Numbered from the stretch's first letter, positions 1 through 6,853 are shown. The stretch is DNA of 16,013 bases from DATEJJ01 sp039649115 (GCA_039649115.1 JBBWZQ010000100.1:1-16013); one strand, 5' to 3'. The notes: generated by a model from the sequence alone, not told the origin. A program made the numbers and translations.

Positions 1-1185
1 GATGACGCCCCGGATGGTTCCGCGGCGGTGGTTGTGCCAGGACGCGGTCAGCGCCAGGCACATGCTGACGAAGTACCCGACGTTCGCCGCGGCCAGCAGG
101 GCGATGGGTACCTGCGCGGTGTTTCCCCCGGCCAGGATGGTCACGAACACCAGGAGCGCGATGTTCGCGACCAGGTCGAAGCGCAGCGCGTTGCCGGGCA
201 TGCCGTGCCGGTTGAGGCGGCCGAGAAACGCCGGTGCGTCACCGCTGCGCGCCATCTGGTTGAGCGTCCAGGAGGATCCGATCGCGATCATGTTCAGGCC
301 GAGCATCAGCGCCAGCACCAGCGCGCCGAGGACCACGACGCTGGCACCGTCGGCCGCACGGTGGCTCAGCGCGGTGAACGCGGCCGCCGGGTCCCGCTGC
401 GCACCCGACACGCCCACCGTCAGAACAAGGAGAAGCGGAACCACCAGAAACGCCAGCACACTGGCGGCCGCGACGGTGGCCAGCACGCGTACCGCGTCGC
501 GTACCCCTCGCCGGTAGCGCGTCGCGTAGGCCAACGCGAGCTCCGACCCGTAGGCGCTCCACCCCGCCATGAACAGACCGCCGGCGAGTGCGAACCAGCC
601 GCCGCCGGACAACCAGCCGCCGGGCGGTGCGAACGGGGTGAGGTGGCTGGCGTGTACCTGGCCGCGCAGTACCGCACCGGCGAACAGGGTCACGATGACC
701 GTGGTCACGCAGGCGACCAGGACCAGCTGCATCCGGCCGCCGATGGTCATGCCCAGGTGGTTGACGGCCACGCTGGCCACCAGGACCGCCGTGGCCAGCA
801 GCACGGCCACCCACGGTGGCGTGTCCGGTGCCAGCAACTGCTGGCCGTAGGCGCCGATCAGCAGCGCGTTGACCGCCAGCGCGGGGCTCCAGCCCAGCCA
901 GTAGCTCCACAGGCCGACCCGGGCGCCGGCCGTGCTGTGTGGACGGATCACCTCGGCCGCCAGGACCGCGACACCGCCGTTGACTCTGGGGTACGAGGAG
1001 GCGAGTTCGGCGAAGGCCAGCGCCATGAAGAACCCGACGAGCGCGGAGAACCCCCACACGGCGACGGACGTGGTACCGGTCATCGCCGCGACCGGACCCA
1101 TCGAGACGAGTACGAGTACCGGTACCCCGGCCGCGATCGCCCCGCCGAGCCGGGAGCTGACGGTCAGCCGCGCTGTCCCTTTCAT
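1..1185 (-). CDS. APC-superfamily amino-acid/amine permease, C-terminus cut by window edge
   Basis: I translated the minus strand from the ATG at 1183-1185; the frame stays open to base 1 (395 codons, no stop). The protein is strongly hydrophobic with about ten visible membrane stretches. It opens with a Gly-rich first helix (SSRLGGAIAAGVPVLVLVS), as in APC-family permeases, and has a second helix rich in F/A/L followed by FAELASSYPR, typical of APC transporters. APC members usually have about 430-500 residues, so perhaps 40-100 residues lie outside the window. It should sit in the cytoplasmic membrane and move an amino acid, amine or related compound; the substrate cannot be read. The start codon overlaps the stop of the upstream reductase gene (ATGA), so the two are almost certainly co-transcribed and translationally coupled. 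That makes it the likely importer or exporter for the four-gene unit. Confidence 0.85.
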   Translation of the reverse strand, partial: MKGTARLTVSSRLGGAIAAGVPVLVLVSMGPVAAMTGTTSVAVWGFSALVGFFMALAFAELASSYPRVNGGVAVLAAEVIRPHSTAGARVGLWSYWLGWSPALAVNALLIGAYGQQLLAPDTPPWVAVLLATAVLVASVAVNHLGMTIGGRMQLVLVACVTTVIVTLFAGAVLRGQVHASHLTPFAPPGGWLSGGGWFALAGGLFMAGWSAYGSELALAYATRYRRGVRDAVRVLATVAAASVLAFLVVPLLLVLTVGVSGAQRDPAAAFTALSHRAADGASVVVLGALVLALMLGLNMIAIGSSWTLNQMARSGDAPAFLGRLNRHGMPGNALRFDLVANIALLVFVTILAGGNTAQVPIALLAAANVGYFVSMCLALTASWHNHRRGTIRGVI

Positions 1186-2213
1186 CGGGCCCCGCTCAGC
1201 TGCGGCAGGTCCAGCGGCCACGGCGCGACTCCATGCTGTGCCGCCACCTCCTCCAGCATCAGGGCGGTGCCGACCGATGCCTGGCCGACCGAGTGGGTGG
1301 TGATCCCGGCCTTGGCGAACAGGTACGTCTCGGTCAGGCAGGCCAGCGCGCAACGCGGGTCGGGCAGGCGCATCTCCTGGGCGCAGTGGTAGCCGGGGAT
1401 CCGCACCAGGCCGCCCTGCATCACCCGGACACCGCGGGCCGCGAAGTCCGGGTACAGCGACGGTTTTATGTTGACGGGGTGCGCGAGGTCGAGGACGGCC
1501 GCGCCGGGCCGCGGCAGCCCGGGTGGAATGTGCGCCGCCGGGTCGCCGGTCAGCAGCAGGACGATGTCCGCCCGCCGCACGTCCTCGATGGTGCCGCAGA
1601 CCGTGGCCCGTTCGACGAGGTCGGGAAGCTCCTTGCGGACCCGGGTGACGCTGCGGCCCACCAACGTCAGCCGGTACCCGTGCCGGTCCAGCAGGCGGGC
1701 CGCGCACACCCCGACCGATCCGGTGCAGCCGACGACCGCCACGATCGCGTCGGTGCCCAGGCCCATGGCCTCGCTGACCTCCACGACGTTGCTGCGCGCG
1801 ACCGCGGCGGTGTAGGCGTTGCCGGTGGTGAGCGTGAGCCCGCGCGGCAGCAGTGGCAGCAGGCTGAGGCCGCCCCGGGTGGCCGGCGCGGTCAGTGCGC
1901 CCAACCCGACGACGCGGGTGCCACGCGCGACCGCGACCCGCAGCGCCTCCTCGATCTGCGCCCGCCCGCCGGAGAACATGATCTGTTCAGGCATCCGGAA
2001 CACGACGAGGGTCTCGCCGCGGATGGGGCTGAAGCCGAACGTCACCTCGCCGCTGAAGGTCGGCGGCATGCTGAGCATCTTGTCGCGGAACTCGTCCTCG
2101 CTGGCACTGTGCGCGGAGATCATCGATGCGCCCGGCGCGCTGTACAGGTCCGCGACGTCGCGGGGGTGGATGAGGAAGACGAACGCCGGTGGCTCCGTGC
2201 GCAGATACGGCAT
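1182..2213 (-). CDS. Acyl-ACP reductase (AAR)-like NAD(P)-dependent aldehyde-forming reductase
   Basis: This 343-residue protein resembles cyanobacterial long-chain acyl-ACP reductase, which reduces acyl-ACP to a fatty aldehyde through a cysteine thioester. Visible family features, in order, are an N-terminal FLIHPRDVADL segment, VVGLGALTAP near 101-110, LTTGNAYTAA at 128-137, a Rossmann nucleotide-binding motif VVGCTGSVG at about 160-168, and VMQGGLVRIPG near 264-274. The block LACLTETYLF contains Cys292. From memory this aligns with the acyl-accepting Cys294 of the Synechococcus enzyme (341 residues), and the length matches closely. The ATG at 2211-2213 has GAGGAG five bases upstream. It lies 89 bases after the end of the extended unknown gene, and its stop overlaps the permease start. 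The family call is fairly secure; the substrate (fatty acyl, polyketide or another carrier-bound acyl) is inferred. No aldehyde-deformylating oxygenase is visible beside it. Confidence 0.75.
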   Translation of the reverse strand: MPYLRTEPPAFVFLIHPRDVADLYSAPGASMISAHSASEDEFRDKMLSMPPTFSGEVTFGFSPIRGETLVVFRMPEQIMFSGGRAQIEEALRVAVARGTRVVGLGALTAPATRGGLSLLPLLPRGLTLTTGNAYTAAVARSNVVEVSEAMGLGTDAIVAVVGCTGSVGVCAARLLDRHGYRLTLVGRSVTRVRKELPDLVERATVCGTIEDVRRADIVLLLTGDPAAHIPPGLPRPGAAVLDLAHPVNIKPSLYPDFAARGVRVMQGGLVRIPGYHCAQEMRLPDPRCALACLTETYLFAKAGITTHSVGQASVGTALMLEEVAAQHGVAPWPLDLPQLSGAR

Positions 2214-2247
2214 CGATGCTCCTCGTCACGGTGCGGTCGGGTGCTGG

Positions 2248-2286
2248 CGTGCCCTGGGCGGCACGGGGGTTCCCGCCCAGGGCACG
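2248..2286 (-). terminator. Strong hairpin between the unknown gene and the AAR-like gene
   Basis: A perfect 14-bp inverted repeat (2248-2261 pairs with 2273-2286) encloses an 11-base loop. It lies in the 89-base gap between the stop at 2303 and the ATG at 2213. No T-run follows on the minus strand, and T-less hairpins are common actinomycete terminators. Because the flanking genes look like one operon, it may be a partial terminator, an attenuator or an mRNA-stabilising structure. Confidence 0.5.
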
Positions 2287-2302
2287 GTCCAGCCTTCGGG
2301 CA

Positions 2303-2482
2303 TCAGAGACTGCCGAGTTCCGGGATGAGGACCATCGCGCCCTCGAGCGTGAGATTGACCGAGCCGCCACCCAGGTGGCGTGGCCAGTTGATCAGGAAGG
2401 TGGTGTCGTACGCGACATGGACCGGACGGCCCTCGCGGAGACCGAGCAGCGTGTCCTCCAGACTGGAGGTTATGCGGCCGTC
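2303..2482 (-). other. Coding-like in-frame extension downstream of the TGA of the unknown gene
   Basis: Past the TGA at 2483-2485 the same frame stays open for 59 sense codons and ends at a second TGA (2303-2305). The piece reads like real protein, with VHVAYDTTFLINWPRHL and a final LEGAMVLIPELGSL. About 49 of its 59 codons end in G or C, as in neighbouring genes. It has no ATG, GTG or TTG start of its own ahead of this sequence, apart from one ATG near its end. The simplest reading is that it was or is the C-terminal quarter of the same protein. It may be reached by stop-codon recoding or readthrough, or it may be a fresh relic of a nonsense mutation (CGA or TGG to TGA) or a sequencing error. 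Confidence 0.6.
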
Positions 2483-2485
2483 TCA
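2455..2485 (-). promoter_or_regulatory. In-frame TGA followed by a SECIS-like hairpin
   Basis: On the minus strand the TGA (2483-2485) is followed after 13 bases by CCTCC-AGTCT-GGAGG (2469 down to 2455), a 5-bp stem with a 5-base loop. The start of the loop is 18 bases after the TGA, and G is the second loop base. These values fall within the loose published rules for bacterial selenocysteine insertion elements as I remember them (loop 16-37 bases away, G in the first two loop bases). Such small hairpins also arise by chance, so this is only a candidate. Confidence 0.25.
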
Positions 2486-2941
2486 ACCACCTGAGGCGCC
2501 CGCCCACAGCGAGCCGGGTAGGAAGTCCATGCAGCCCAGCGCGCGCCACCCGGACATGTCTTCGGTCACGGCGCATTCGTCGGTCGCGGTGGCCCGCACG
2601 GGGCCGAGCAGGCTCAGGTCGTGCCGGCCGGACATCACCAGCTCGTGCATGCCCGGGAAGACCGCGTGCACGTTGTAGGTGACCCGCAGGTAGCGCCGGT
2701 CGAAGTCGATGATGCCGACATTGCCCGACGTGGACATCGGGTCCTGCGTCAGGGACACGACGCCGCTGTCGACGGCATCGGTCTCGCTGACCGGGAACGG
2801 CACGCTGCCCTTCGAGACGCCGTAGAGCCCGCTGACCCGGAAGATGACGCGGTCGCTGGGTTGCGCCCGCAGCCGGCGAGCGGCGATCTCCTCAGCGGAT
2901 ACCGCCGGTGCCGCACTGTCCGGCTCGAGAGTCGTGGTCAA
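2483..2941 (-). CDS. Unrecognised protein, possibly interrupted by an in-frame stop
   Basis: I do not recognise this family. I favour the TTG start at 2939-2941 because GGAGG (2950-2954) lies eight bases upstream; the in-frame GTG at 2948-2950 overlaps that ribosome site. To the first TGA it has 152 residues; if read through it would have 212, with the TGA as codon 153. It has no signal peptide or membrane helix. After an Ala/Glu-rich start comes a probably beta-rich domain with motifs such as VIFRVSGLYGVSKG, VGIIDFDRRYLRVTY and HAVFPGMHELVMSGRHDL. It contains two cysteines, in DECAVTED and ALGCMDFLPG, and a tryptophan close to the stop (GSLWAGASGG). It begins 27 bases after the stop of the ArsM-like gene and so belongs to the same operon. 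No catalytic motif is obvious, and a binding, carrier-like or cyclase-like role would be a guess. Confidence 0.6.
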   Translation of the reverse strand: MTTTLEPDSAAPAVSAEEIAARRLRAQPSDRVIFRVSGLYGVSKGSVPFPVSETDAVDSGVVSLTQDPMSTSGNVGIIDFDRRYLRVTYNVHAVFPGMHELVMSGRHDLSLLGPVRATATDECAVTEDMSGWRALGCMDFLPGSLWAGASGG

Positions 2942-2977
2942 TGTTCTCACCTCCAGTAGCTTGTGGTGGTGGGACGG

Positions 2978-4159
2978 TCAGTCCCGACCAGCCGTCGCGG
3001 AAACCCGCATGTCCATGGTGTGCGGCTGGCCGCCGGGCTTGCGGGCCCGCACGCTGGTGTTGGCAAAGCCCAGGTCGAGTGCTTCCGCCAGGCCGGCGCG
3101 TTGCAGGATGGGCAGGTAACCGGCGAGTTCCGCGTCCCTGGCGGTGTATTCGCGGTCTCGTTCGATCTCGATGTCCTGGAAACCGGCCGCCGCCAGGTGG
3201 CTGCGGTACTCCTCGGCGCTCAGCGCCCCGCCGATGCACGCGGCCCACGCGGCGAGGTCGTTCCTCAGGTGCTCGGGGACCGTGCTGCGGGTGACGATGT
3301 CCGAAATGGACAGCCGGCCATCGGGCCGCAGCACCCGGTACGCCTCGCGCAGCGCGCGACCCTTGTCGGGTACCAGGTTCACCACACAGTTGCTGATGAT
3401 GACGTCCACCGAGTCGCGCGGCAGCGGCACGGACTCCATGTCGCCCTTGATGAAGGCGACGTTGGCGACCCCGGCGTCGGCGGCGTTGCGCTGCGCGAGC
3501 AGCATCATCTCGTCGGACATGTCCAGCCCGAACACGTGCCCCTCGGCCCCTACCCGCCGCGCGGCCACCAGCGCGTCCATCCCGCCGCCGGAGCCGAGGT
3601 CGAGGACCACCTCGCCGGGGCGCAGATCGGCGCGGGCGAACGGGTTGCCACAGCCGAGCGAGGCCATGATGGCGTCCACCGGTACCGATCCGAGGTCCTC
3701 GGGCTGGTACTGCGGCGCACAGCTCACCTCGGTGGGCAGGGCGGGTGAGCAACACGAGTCACCCCGGACCGCGGCCACCGTGCCCCGCGCCCGCAGGTCG
3801 TAGTACCCGCGTACCTCACTGCGGATCGCGTCGCCGGGGCGGTCGCCGGCACCACCGATCGGGTGGGCGGCCGGTTGGCAGCCACACCCTGCGGCCGTCG
3901 CGACGGCAACGTCGCGCCGCCAGAGCCGGGTGGGATTGAGCCGGGTCACCATGCGCGCCGAGGCGCTGCGCGACCAGCAACTCCATGCGTACCGGAAGTC
4001 CCGCCACCGGCCGCGGCGGGCGTCCGGCCCGGTGACCGGGGTGGTGAGTCCCTGCTGCGCCCACTCGTCCGCCAGCGAGTGGCAGCCCGGGCAGTTGACC
4101 TGACAGGCGTCCGTGCAGTCCGGCGAACACACCAGACGCCAGAACCATTTCATCGCCAT
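2978..4159 (-). CDS. ArsM-like SAM-dependent arsenite methyltransferase with Cys-rich N-terminal extension
   Basis: This 393-residue protein has the ArsM core. It shows VRGYYDL, a CC pair (136-137), SLGCGNP (Cys170), the SAM-binding motif DLGSGGGMDAL (about 187), GLDMSDEM, ISNCVVNLVPDKG (Cys258) and AACIGGALS (Cys308). The last two cysteines match the conserved As(III)-binding pair of the family. ArsM enzymes transfer methyl groups from SAM to trivalent arsenic in the cytoplasm. Unusual is an extension of about 110 residues with five cysteines spaced C-x3-C-x3-C-x3-C-x2-C near residues 11-26, plus a later GCGCQ, which suggests metal(loid) binding. I chose the ATG at 4157-4159 because GGAGGTGA lies upstream; the longer ATG at 4201 abuts the likely -10 box. 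It is the first gene of the four-gene unit. No arsR, arsenite pump or arsenate reductase is next to it, so a biosynthetic role or a non-arsenic substrate is possible. Confidence 0.8.
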   Translation of the reverse strand: MAMKWFWRLVCSPDCTDACQVNCPGCHSLADEWAQQGLTTPVTGPDARRGRWRDFRYAWSCWSRSASARMVTRLNPTRLWRRDVAVATAAGCGCQPAAHPIGGAGDRPGDAIRSEVRGYYDLRARGTVAAVRGDSCCSPALPTEVSCAPQYQPEDLGSVPVDAIMASLGCGNPFARADLRPGEVVLDLGSGGGMDALVAARRVGAEGHVFGLDMSDEMMLLAQRNAADAGVANVAFIKGDMESVPLPRDSVDVIISNCVVNLVPDKGRALREAYRVLRPDGRLSISDIVTRSTVPEHLRNDLAAWAACIGGALSAEEYRSHLAAAGFQDIEIERDREYTARDAELAGYLPILQRAGLAEALDLGFANTSVRARKPGGQPHTMDMRVSATAGRD

Positions 4160-4200
4160 AGCGACCTCACCTCCGCCGCTCGACCGCAGCGATAGTGCCA

Positions 4201-4230
4201 TTTCTACACGGTAAAGAATTGATGAGTCAA
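4201..4230 (-). promoter_or_regulatory. Promoter for the ArsM-like operon
   Basis: Read on the minus strand, TTGACT (4225-4230) and TAGAAA (4201-4206) are separated by 18 bases in an AT-rich stretch (about 38% GC over 4201-4260). This gives a predicted start near 4194 and a leader of about 35 bases before the ATG at 4159. It also argues against the upstream ATG at 4201. Confidence 0.55.
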
Positions 4231-4264
4231 GGAAAGGAGATGATTGATAAGTCTCGACGAATCA

Positions 4265-4352
4265 CGATAATCGGGCGGCACGGATGCTATTCGCCCGATG
4301 CATATTACGGGGGTATTCGGTCACTGGTGCGGCCCCTGATGTTCGATTATCG
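4265..4352 (-). promoter_or_regulatory. AT-rich control region with paired palindromes
   Basis: Two copies of a 9-base palindrome of form CGAT-W-ATCG lie at 4265-4273 and 4344-4352, with centres 79 bases apart. Overlapping the first is an 8-bp inverted repeat, ATCGGGCG (4270-4277) with CGCCCGAT (4292-4299). They sit roughly 70-160 bases upstream of the predicted transcription start of the ArsM-like operon and could be regulator binding sites. No regulator gene in the window can be linked to them. The 237-base gap (4202-4438) shows no convincing gene. Confidence 0.4.
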
Positions 4353-4354
4353 CG

Positions 4355-4378
4355 AAAAGCGGCGCCAGGCGCGCCACC
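4355..4378 (-). terminator. Weak intrinsic terminator after the O-methyltransferase gene
   Basis: On the minus strand, GGCGC (4375-4371) pairs with GCGCC (4365-4361) around a 5-base loop. The stem can be extended by three pairs, two of them G-U, and is followed by TTTT (4358-4355). It lies about 60 bases after the stop of the O-methyltransferase gene at 4439. Confidence 0.4.
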
Positions 4379-4438
4379 GGCCGCAGCAGCGGATTGGCGA
4401 CGCGCCCGTGAAGTTTAGCCGGACGGCGCGGAAACACC

Positions 4439-5494
4439 TTACTGGTGCTTGGCTTCGATGATGTGGTACGGGAAGTAGGGCAGCATCGGCAGCGGCACCA
4501 CGCTCGTGATCCGGTACCCCGCGCTGCCGAACAGCGCGTCGAATTCGGCGCGGGTGCGTTCCCGGCCGCCGACCAGCAGCAGCATGGCGAGGTCGATCAG
4601 GTGCACCATCGGCTCCAACGGCGGCTGGTCCCGCACGATCCCTTCCAGGGACAGCAGGCTGCTGCCCGGCTTGCTGGCGCGCTGGCAGTTGGCCAGAATC
4701 TTGCCCGCCGGCTCGTCGTCCCAGTCGTGCATGATGCCCTTGAGCAGGTACAGGTCGCCGCCCTCGGGGACGTTTTCGCGGAAGTCGCCGCCCACGAACT
4801 CGACCCGGTCCGAGAGGCCCCGCTCGGCCATGTGCGCCCGCGCCGCATCCATCACCTCGGGCCGGTCGAACAGCACGCCCGTCGCCTGCGGTGCCGCCTG
4901 CAGGATCGCCGCGAGGAAGTGACCCTCGTTGCTGCCCACGTCGACGATGCGGGTGAAGCGGGACAGGTCGAAGAACTTGGCGACCAGCGGCGCCACCATG
5001 GCGGTCACCTCGTCGAGATGCGCGGTCAGGGTGGCGCGTGTCTCCGGGTGCGCGTCGTAGTACTGCCACATCTCCATGCCGAGCGCGTCCTTCGCCACCG
5101 GACGGTTCTCCAGGACGCCTTCGTAGAGGTGCTCGAAGGGTCGCAGGTGACCGACCTGGCCCATGCCCGTCGCGAAGCCGCGCAACGAATTCGGCCCGGA
5201 ACGCAGGCACTCGGTCAAGGGCGTCGGTGCGAAGGAGTGCCCGTCGACGATCTCGCACAGGCCGAACGCGGCCGCCGCGCGCAGGAACCGCAGCAGGGAC
5301 ACCGGATGCGCGCCGACGAGCGCGGCCAGCTCGTCGGCCTTCTTGGTCCCGTCGGCGAGATGGTCGGGCAGGTCAAGGCGGGTGAACGTGGCGACGAGGG
5401 CGGTGACCTGGTACCCAAGGCCGAGCCGCATGATCTGCAGCGGCGGTGGTTCGACGGCGGGGCCGGCTGGCGCGGAAACGACTGGCTGCTCCAT
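4439..5494 (-). CDS. COMT-type SAM-dependent O-methyltransferase
   Basis: The 351-residue protein has the two-part layout of plant-COMT/TcmO/DnrK-type enzymes. An N-terminal helical dimerisation and substrate domain (about 15-105) contains LGYQVTALVATFTRLDLPDHL and a winged-helix-like stretch, DELAALVGAHPVSLLRFLRAAAAFGL. The C-terminal SAM domain follows, with IVDVGSNEGHFLAAIL (about 187-202), LFDRPEVMDAAR, VEFVGGDFRENVPEGGD, and LLKGIMHDWDDEPAGKIL containing the His-Asp pair usual for the catalytic base region. Length is normal for the family (about 340-370). Such enzymes methylate phenolic or enolic hydroxyls of natural products in the cytoplasm. It is divergent from the FAD monooxygenase gene, which suggests a shared pathway and control region. 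No clear ribosome site precedes the ATG at 5492-5494, and a -10 box six bases upstream suggests a leaderless message. Confidence 0.88.
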   Translation of the reverse strand: MEQPVVSAPAGPAVEPPPLQIMRLGLGYQVTALVATFTRLDLPDHLADGTKKADELAALVGAHPVSLLRFLRAAAAFGLCEIVDGHSFAPTPLTECLRSGPNSLRGFATGMGQVGHLRPFEHLYEGVLENRPVAKDALGMEMWQYYDAHPETRATLTAHLDEVTAMVAPLVAKFFDLSRFTRIVDVGSNEGHFLAAILQAAPQATGVLFDRPEVMDAARAHMAERGLSDRVEFVGGDFRENVPEGGDLYLLKGIMHDWDDEPAGKILANCQRASKPGSSLLSLEGIVRDQPPLEPMVHLIDLAMLLLVGGRERTRAEFDALFGSAGYRITSVVPLPMLPYFPYHIIEAKHQ

Positions 5495-5500
5495 GCCAGC

Positions 5501-5544
5501 AGGCTAGTCACGGGCCGAGCGGAGCAAACCAGGGTTTCACCTGG
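5501..5544. promoter_or_regulatory. Divergent control region: leaderless -10 box and inverted repeat
   Basis: TAGCCT on the minus strand (5501-5506) ends six bases before the ATG at 5494, the spacing expected for a leaderless transcript. A -35 match is weak. CCAGG (5529-5533) and CCTGG (5540-5544) form an inverted repeat around six bases and could be an operator. For the plus-strand gene, TACATT at 5568-5573 is a possible -10 box. Confidence 0.35.
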
Positions 5545-5616
5545 GCACGGCGATGAGGATCAATTGGTACATTGCCATGCCGCGACTACTCCACGCGGCG
5601 GGTGGAGGTGAGCGCG

Positions 5617-6852
5617 GTGGCCGACGACATCCGTGCCCAGTGCTGCATCGTGGGATGCGGACCGGCCGGTGCCATGCTCGGCCTGCTGCTTGCCCGGCAG
5701 GGACTGGACGTCGTCGTGTTGGAGAAGCACGACGACTTCCTGCGCGACTTCCGGGGCGACGACATCGCCGCCGCCACCATGGAGATCCTCGACGAGGCGG
5801 GACTGGCGCAGCCGTTCCTCGCGTTGGCGGTCAAACGGGTACAACTGGTCAAGGCGCACACGCCGGCCGGCACCATGGTGCTGGCGGACCTGAGCAAGGT
5901 GCGTACCCCATTCCCGTTCGTGGCCGTGGTGCCCCAGTGGGACCTGCTGCACCTGCTCGCCACCGAGGGCGCCCGCAACAGCGGGTACCGGCTGCTCATG
6001 GGAGCCTCGGCGACACAGCTCATCGTCGAGGACGGCGTGGTGCGGGGTGTGCGGTACAAGACCGCCGACGGCGAGGCGACGGTGCGCGCCGCCCTCACGG
6101 TCGCCGCCGACGGCCGTACCTCCACGCTGCGCGAGTGCACAGATCTGTCCATTGTGGAGGCCGCGCCGCCGATCGACATGCTGCTGTTCCGCCTGCCCCG
6201 GCTGGCCGACGATCCGGTCGACGACGTCATGCACATCCACCTCGGCGCCGGCTGGGCGATGGCGCGCCTGGACCGTGGCGAGTACTGGCAGACGGCCTGC
6301 GTCATCCCGAAGGGTGCGGCGGACGAGATCCGCGCCAGCGGTCTCGAACGGCTGCGGGAGGCGGTCGGCGCGGTGATGCCTGACCTCGCCGAGCACATCG
6401 GCGCCCTGGCTCGCTGGGACCAGCTGCACCTGCTGTCGGTGCGCACCAACCGGCTGCGCCGCTGGCACCGGCCGGGCCTGCTGTTCATCGGCGACGCCGC
6501 GCATGCCATGTCCCCCATCGGCGGCACCGGCGTCAACTTCGCCATGCAGGACGCCGTGGTGGCCGCGAACCGGCTGACGGCCGCGCTGCGGCGGGGCGCG
6601 GTGACCGACCGCGAACTCGCCGCGGTGCAGCGCCACCGGTACTGGCAGGTGCGGCTGATGCAGGGATTCCAGGCACAGCTGACCAAGGGGTACCTGGTGG
6701 CCGCCGACGGCGACCCACGCGGCGCGCGGGCGGTCGCGCGCCGGGTGGGCCCGAAGCTGATGAACCTGCCAGGCTTCTGTGCGGTACGCAGCCGGCTCAC
6801 CGCACTCGGGCTGCGCCGGGTGCACCTGAGCCGGGAGCTGCGGCGCGGGTGA
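5617..6852 (+). CDS. FAD-dependent aromatic-hydroxylase-type monooxygenase
   Basis: The protein (411 residues from the GTG at 5617) has the three signatures of class A flavin monooxygenases (PHBH, tetracycline and polyketide hydroxylases). These are the FAD dinucleotide motif IVGCGPAGAM near residue 11, the DG motif in AADGRTSTLR near 165, and the ribityl-binding GD motif in LLFIGDAAHAMSPIGGTG near 290. Such enzymes use NAD(P)H and O2 to hydroxylate or epoxidise aromatic or polyketide substrates; the substrate here is unknown. I chose the GTG at 5617 because GGAGG (5604-5608) lies eight bases upstream; an upstream in-frame TTG at 5572 has no such site. The C-terminus is short, with no thioredoxin-like domain. 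The gene is divergent from one O-methyltransferase and converges, with one base between the stops, on another. Confidence 0.9.
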   Translation: MADDIRAQCCIVGCGPAGAMLGLLLARQGLDVVVLEKHDDFLRDFRGDDIAAATMEILDEAGLAQPFLALAVKRVQLVKAHTPAGTMVLADLSKVRTPFPFVAVVPQWDLLHLLATEGARNSGYRLLMGASATQLIVEDGVVRGVRYKTADGEATVRAALTVAADGRTSTLRECTDLSIVEAAPPIDMLLFRLPRLADDPVDDVMHIHLGAGWAMARLDRGEYWQTACVIPKGAADEIRASGLERLREAVGAVMPDLAEHIGALARWDQLHLLSVRTNRLRRWHRPGLLFIGDAAHAMSPIGGTGVNFAMQDAVVAANRLTAALRRGAVTDRELAAVQRHRYWQVRLMQGFQAQLTKGYLVAADGDPRGARAVARRVGPKLMNLPGFCAVRSRLTALGLRRVHLSRELRRG

Positions 6853-6853
6853 G

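Noticed and set aside
28..1392. Long plus-strand open frame opposite the permease and reductase genes
   Set aside because: The composition (Arg, Gly, His, Gln-rich, no domains) is that of a complementary-strand artefact in GC-rich DNA. The minus-strand frames show clear APC and AAR features.
4250..4303. Short leader-peptide-like frame on the minus strand (MHRANSIRAARLS)
   Set aside because: It has no ribosome site and would lie upstream of the predicted transcription start, so it is unlikely to be translated.
4195..4461. Plus-strand frame of 88 codons across the AT-rich region
   Set aside because: An inner ATG follows a GGAAAGGAG-like site, but the frame runs into the end of the O-methyltransferase gene, its codon use is unlike the genome and it resembles nothing I know. 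The region is better explained as control DNA.
5560..6825. 421-codon minus-strand frame opposite the FAD monooxygenase
   Set aside because: The monooxygenase frame has all three flavin motifs. The opposite frame is low-complexity His/Gln/Arg sequence without any domain.
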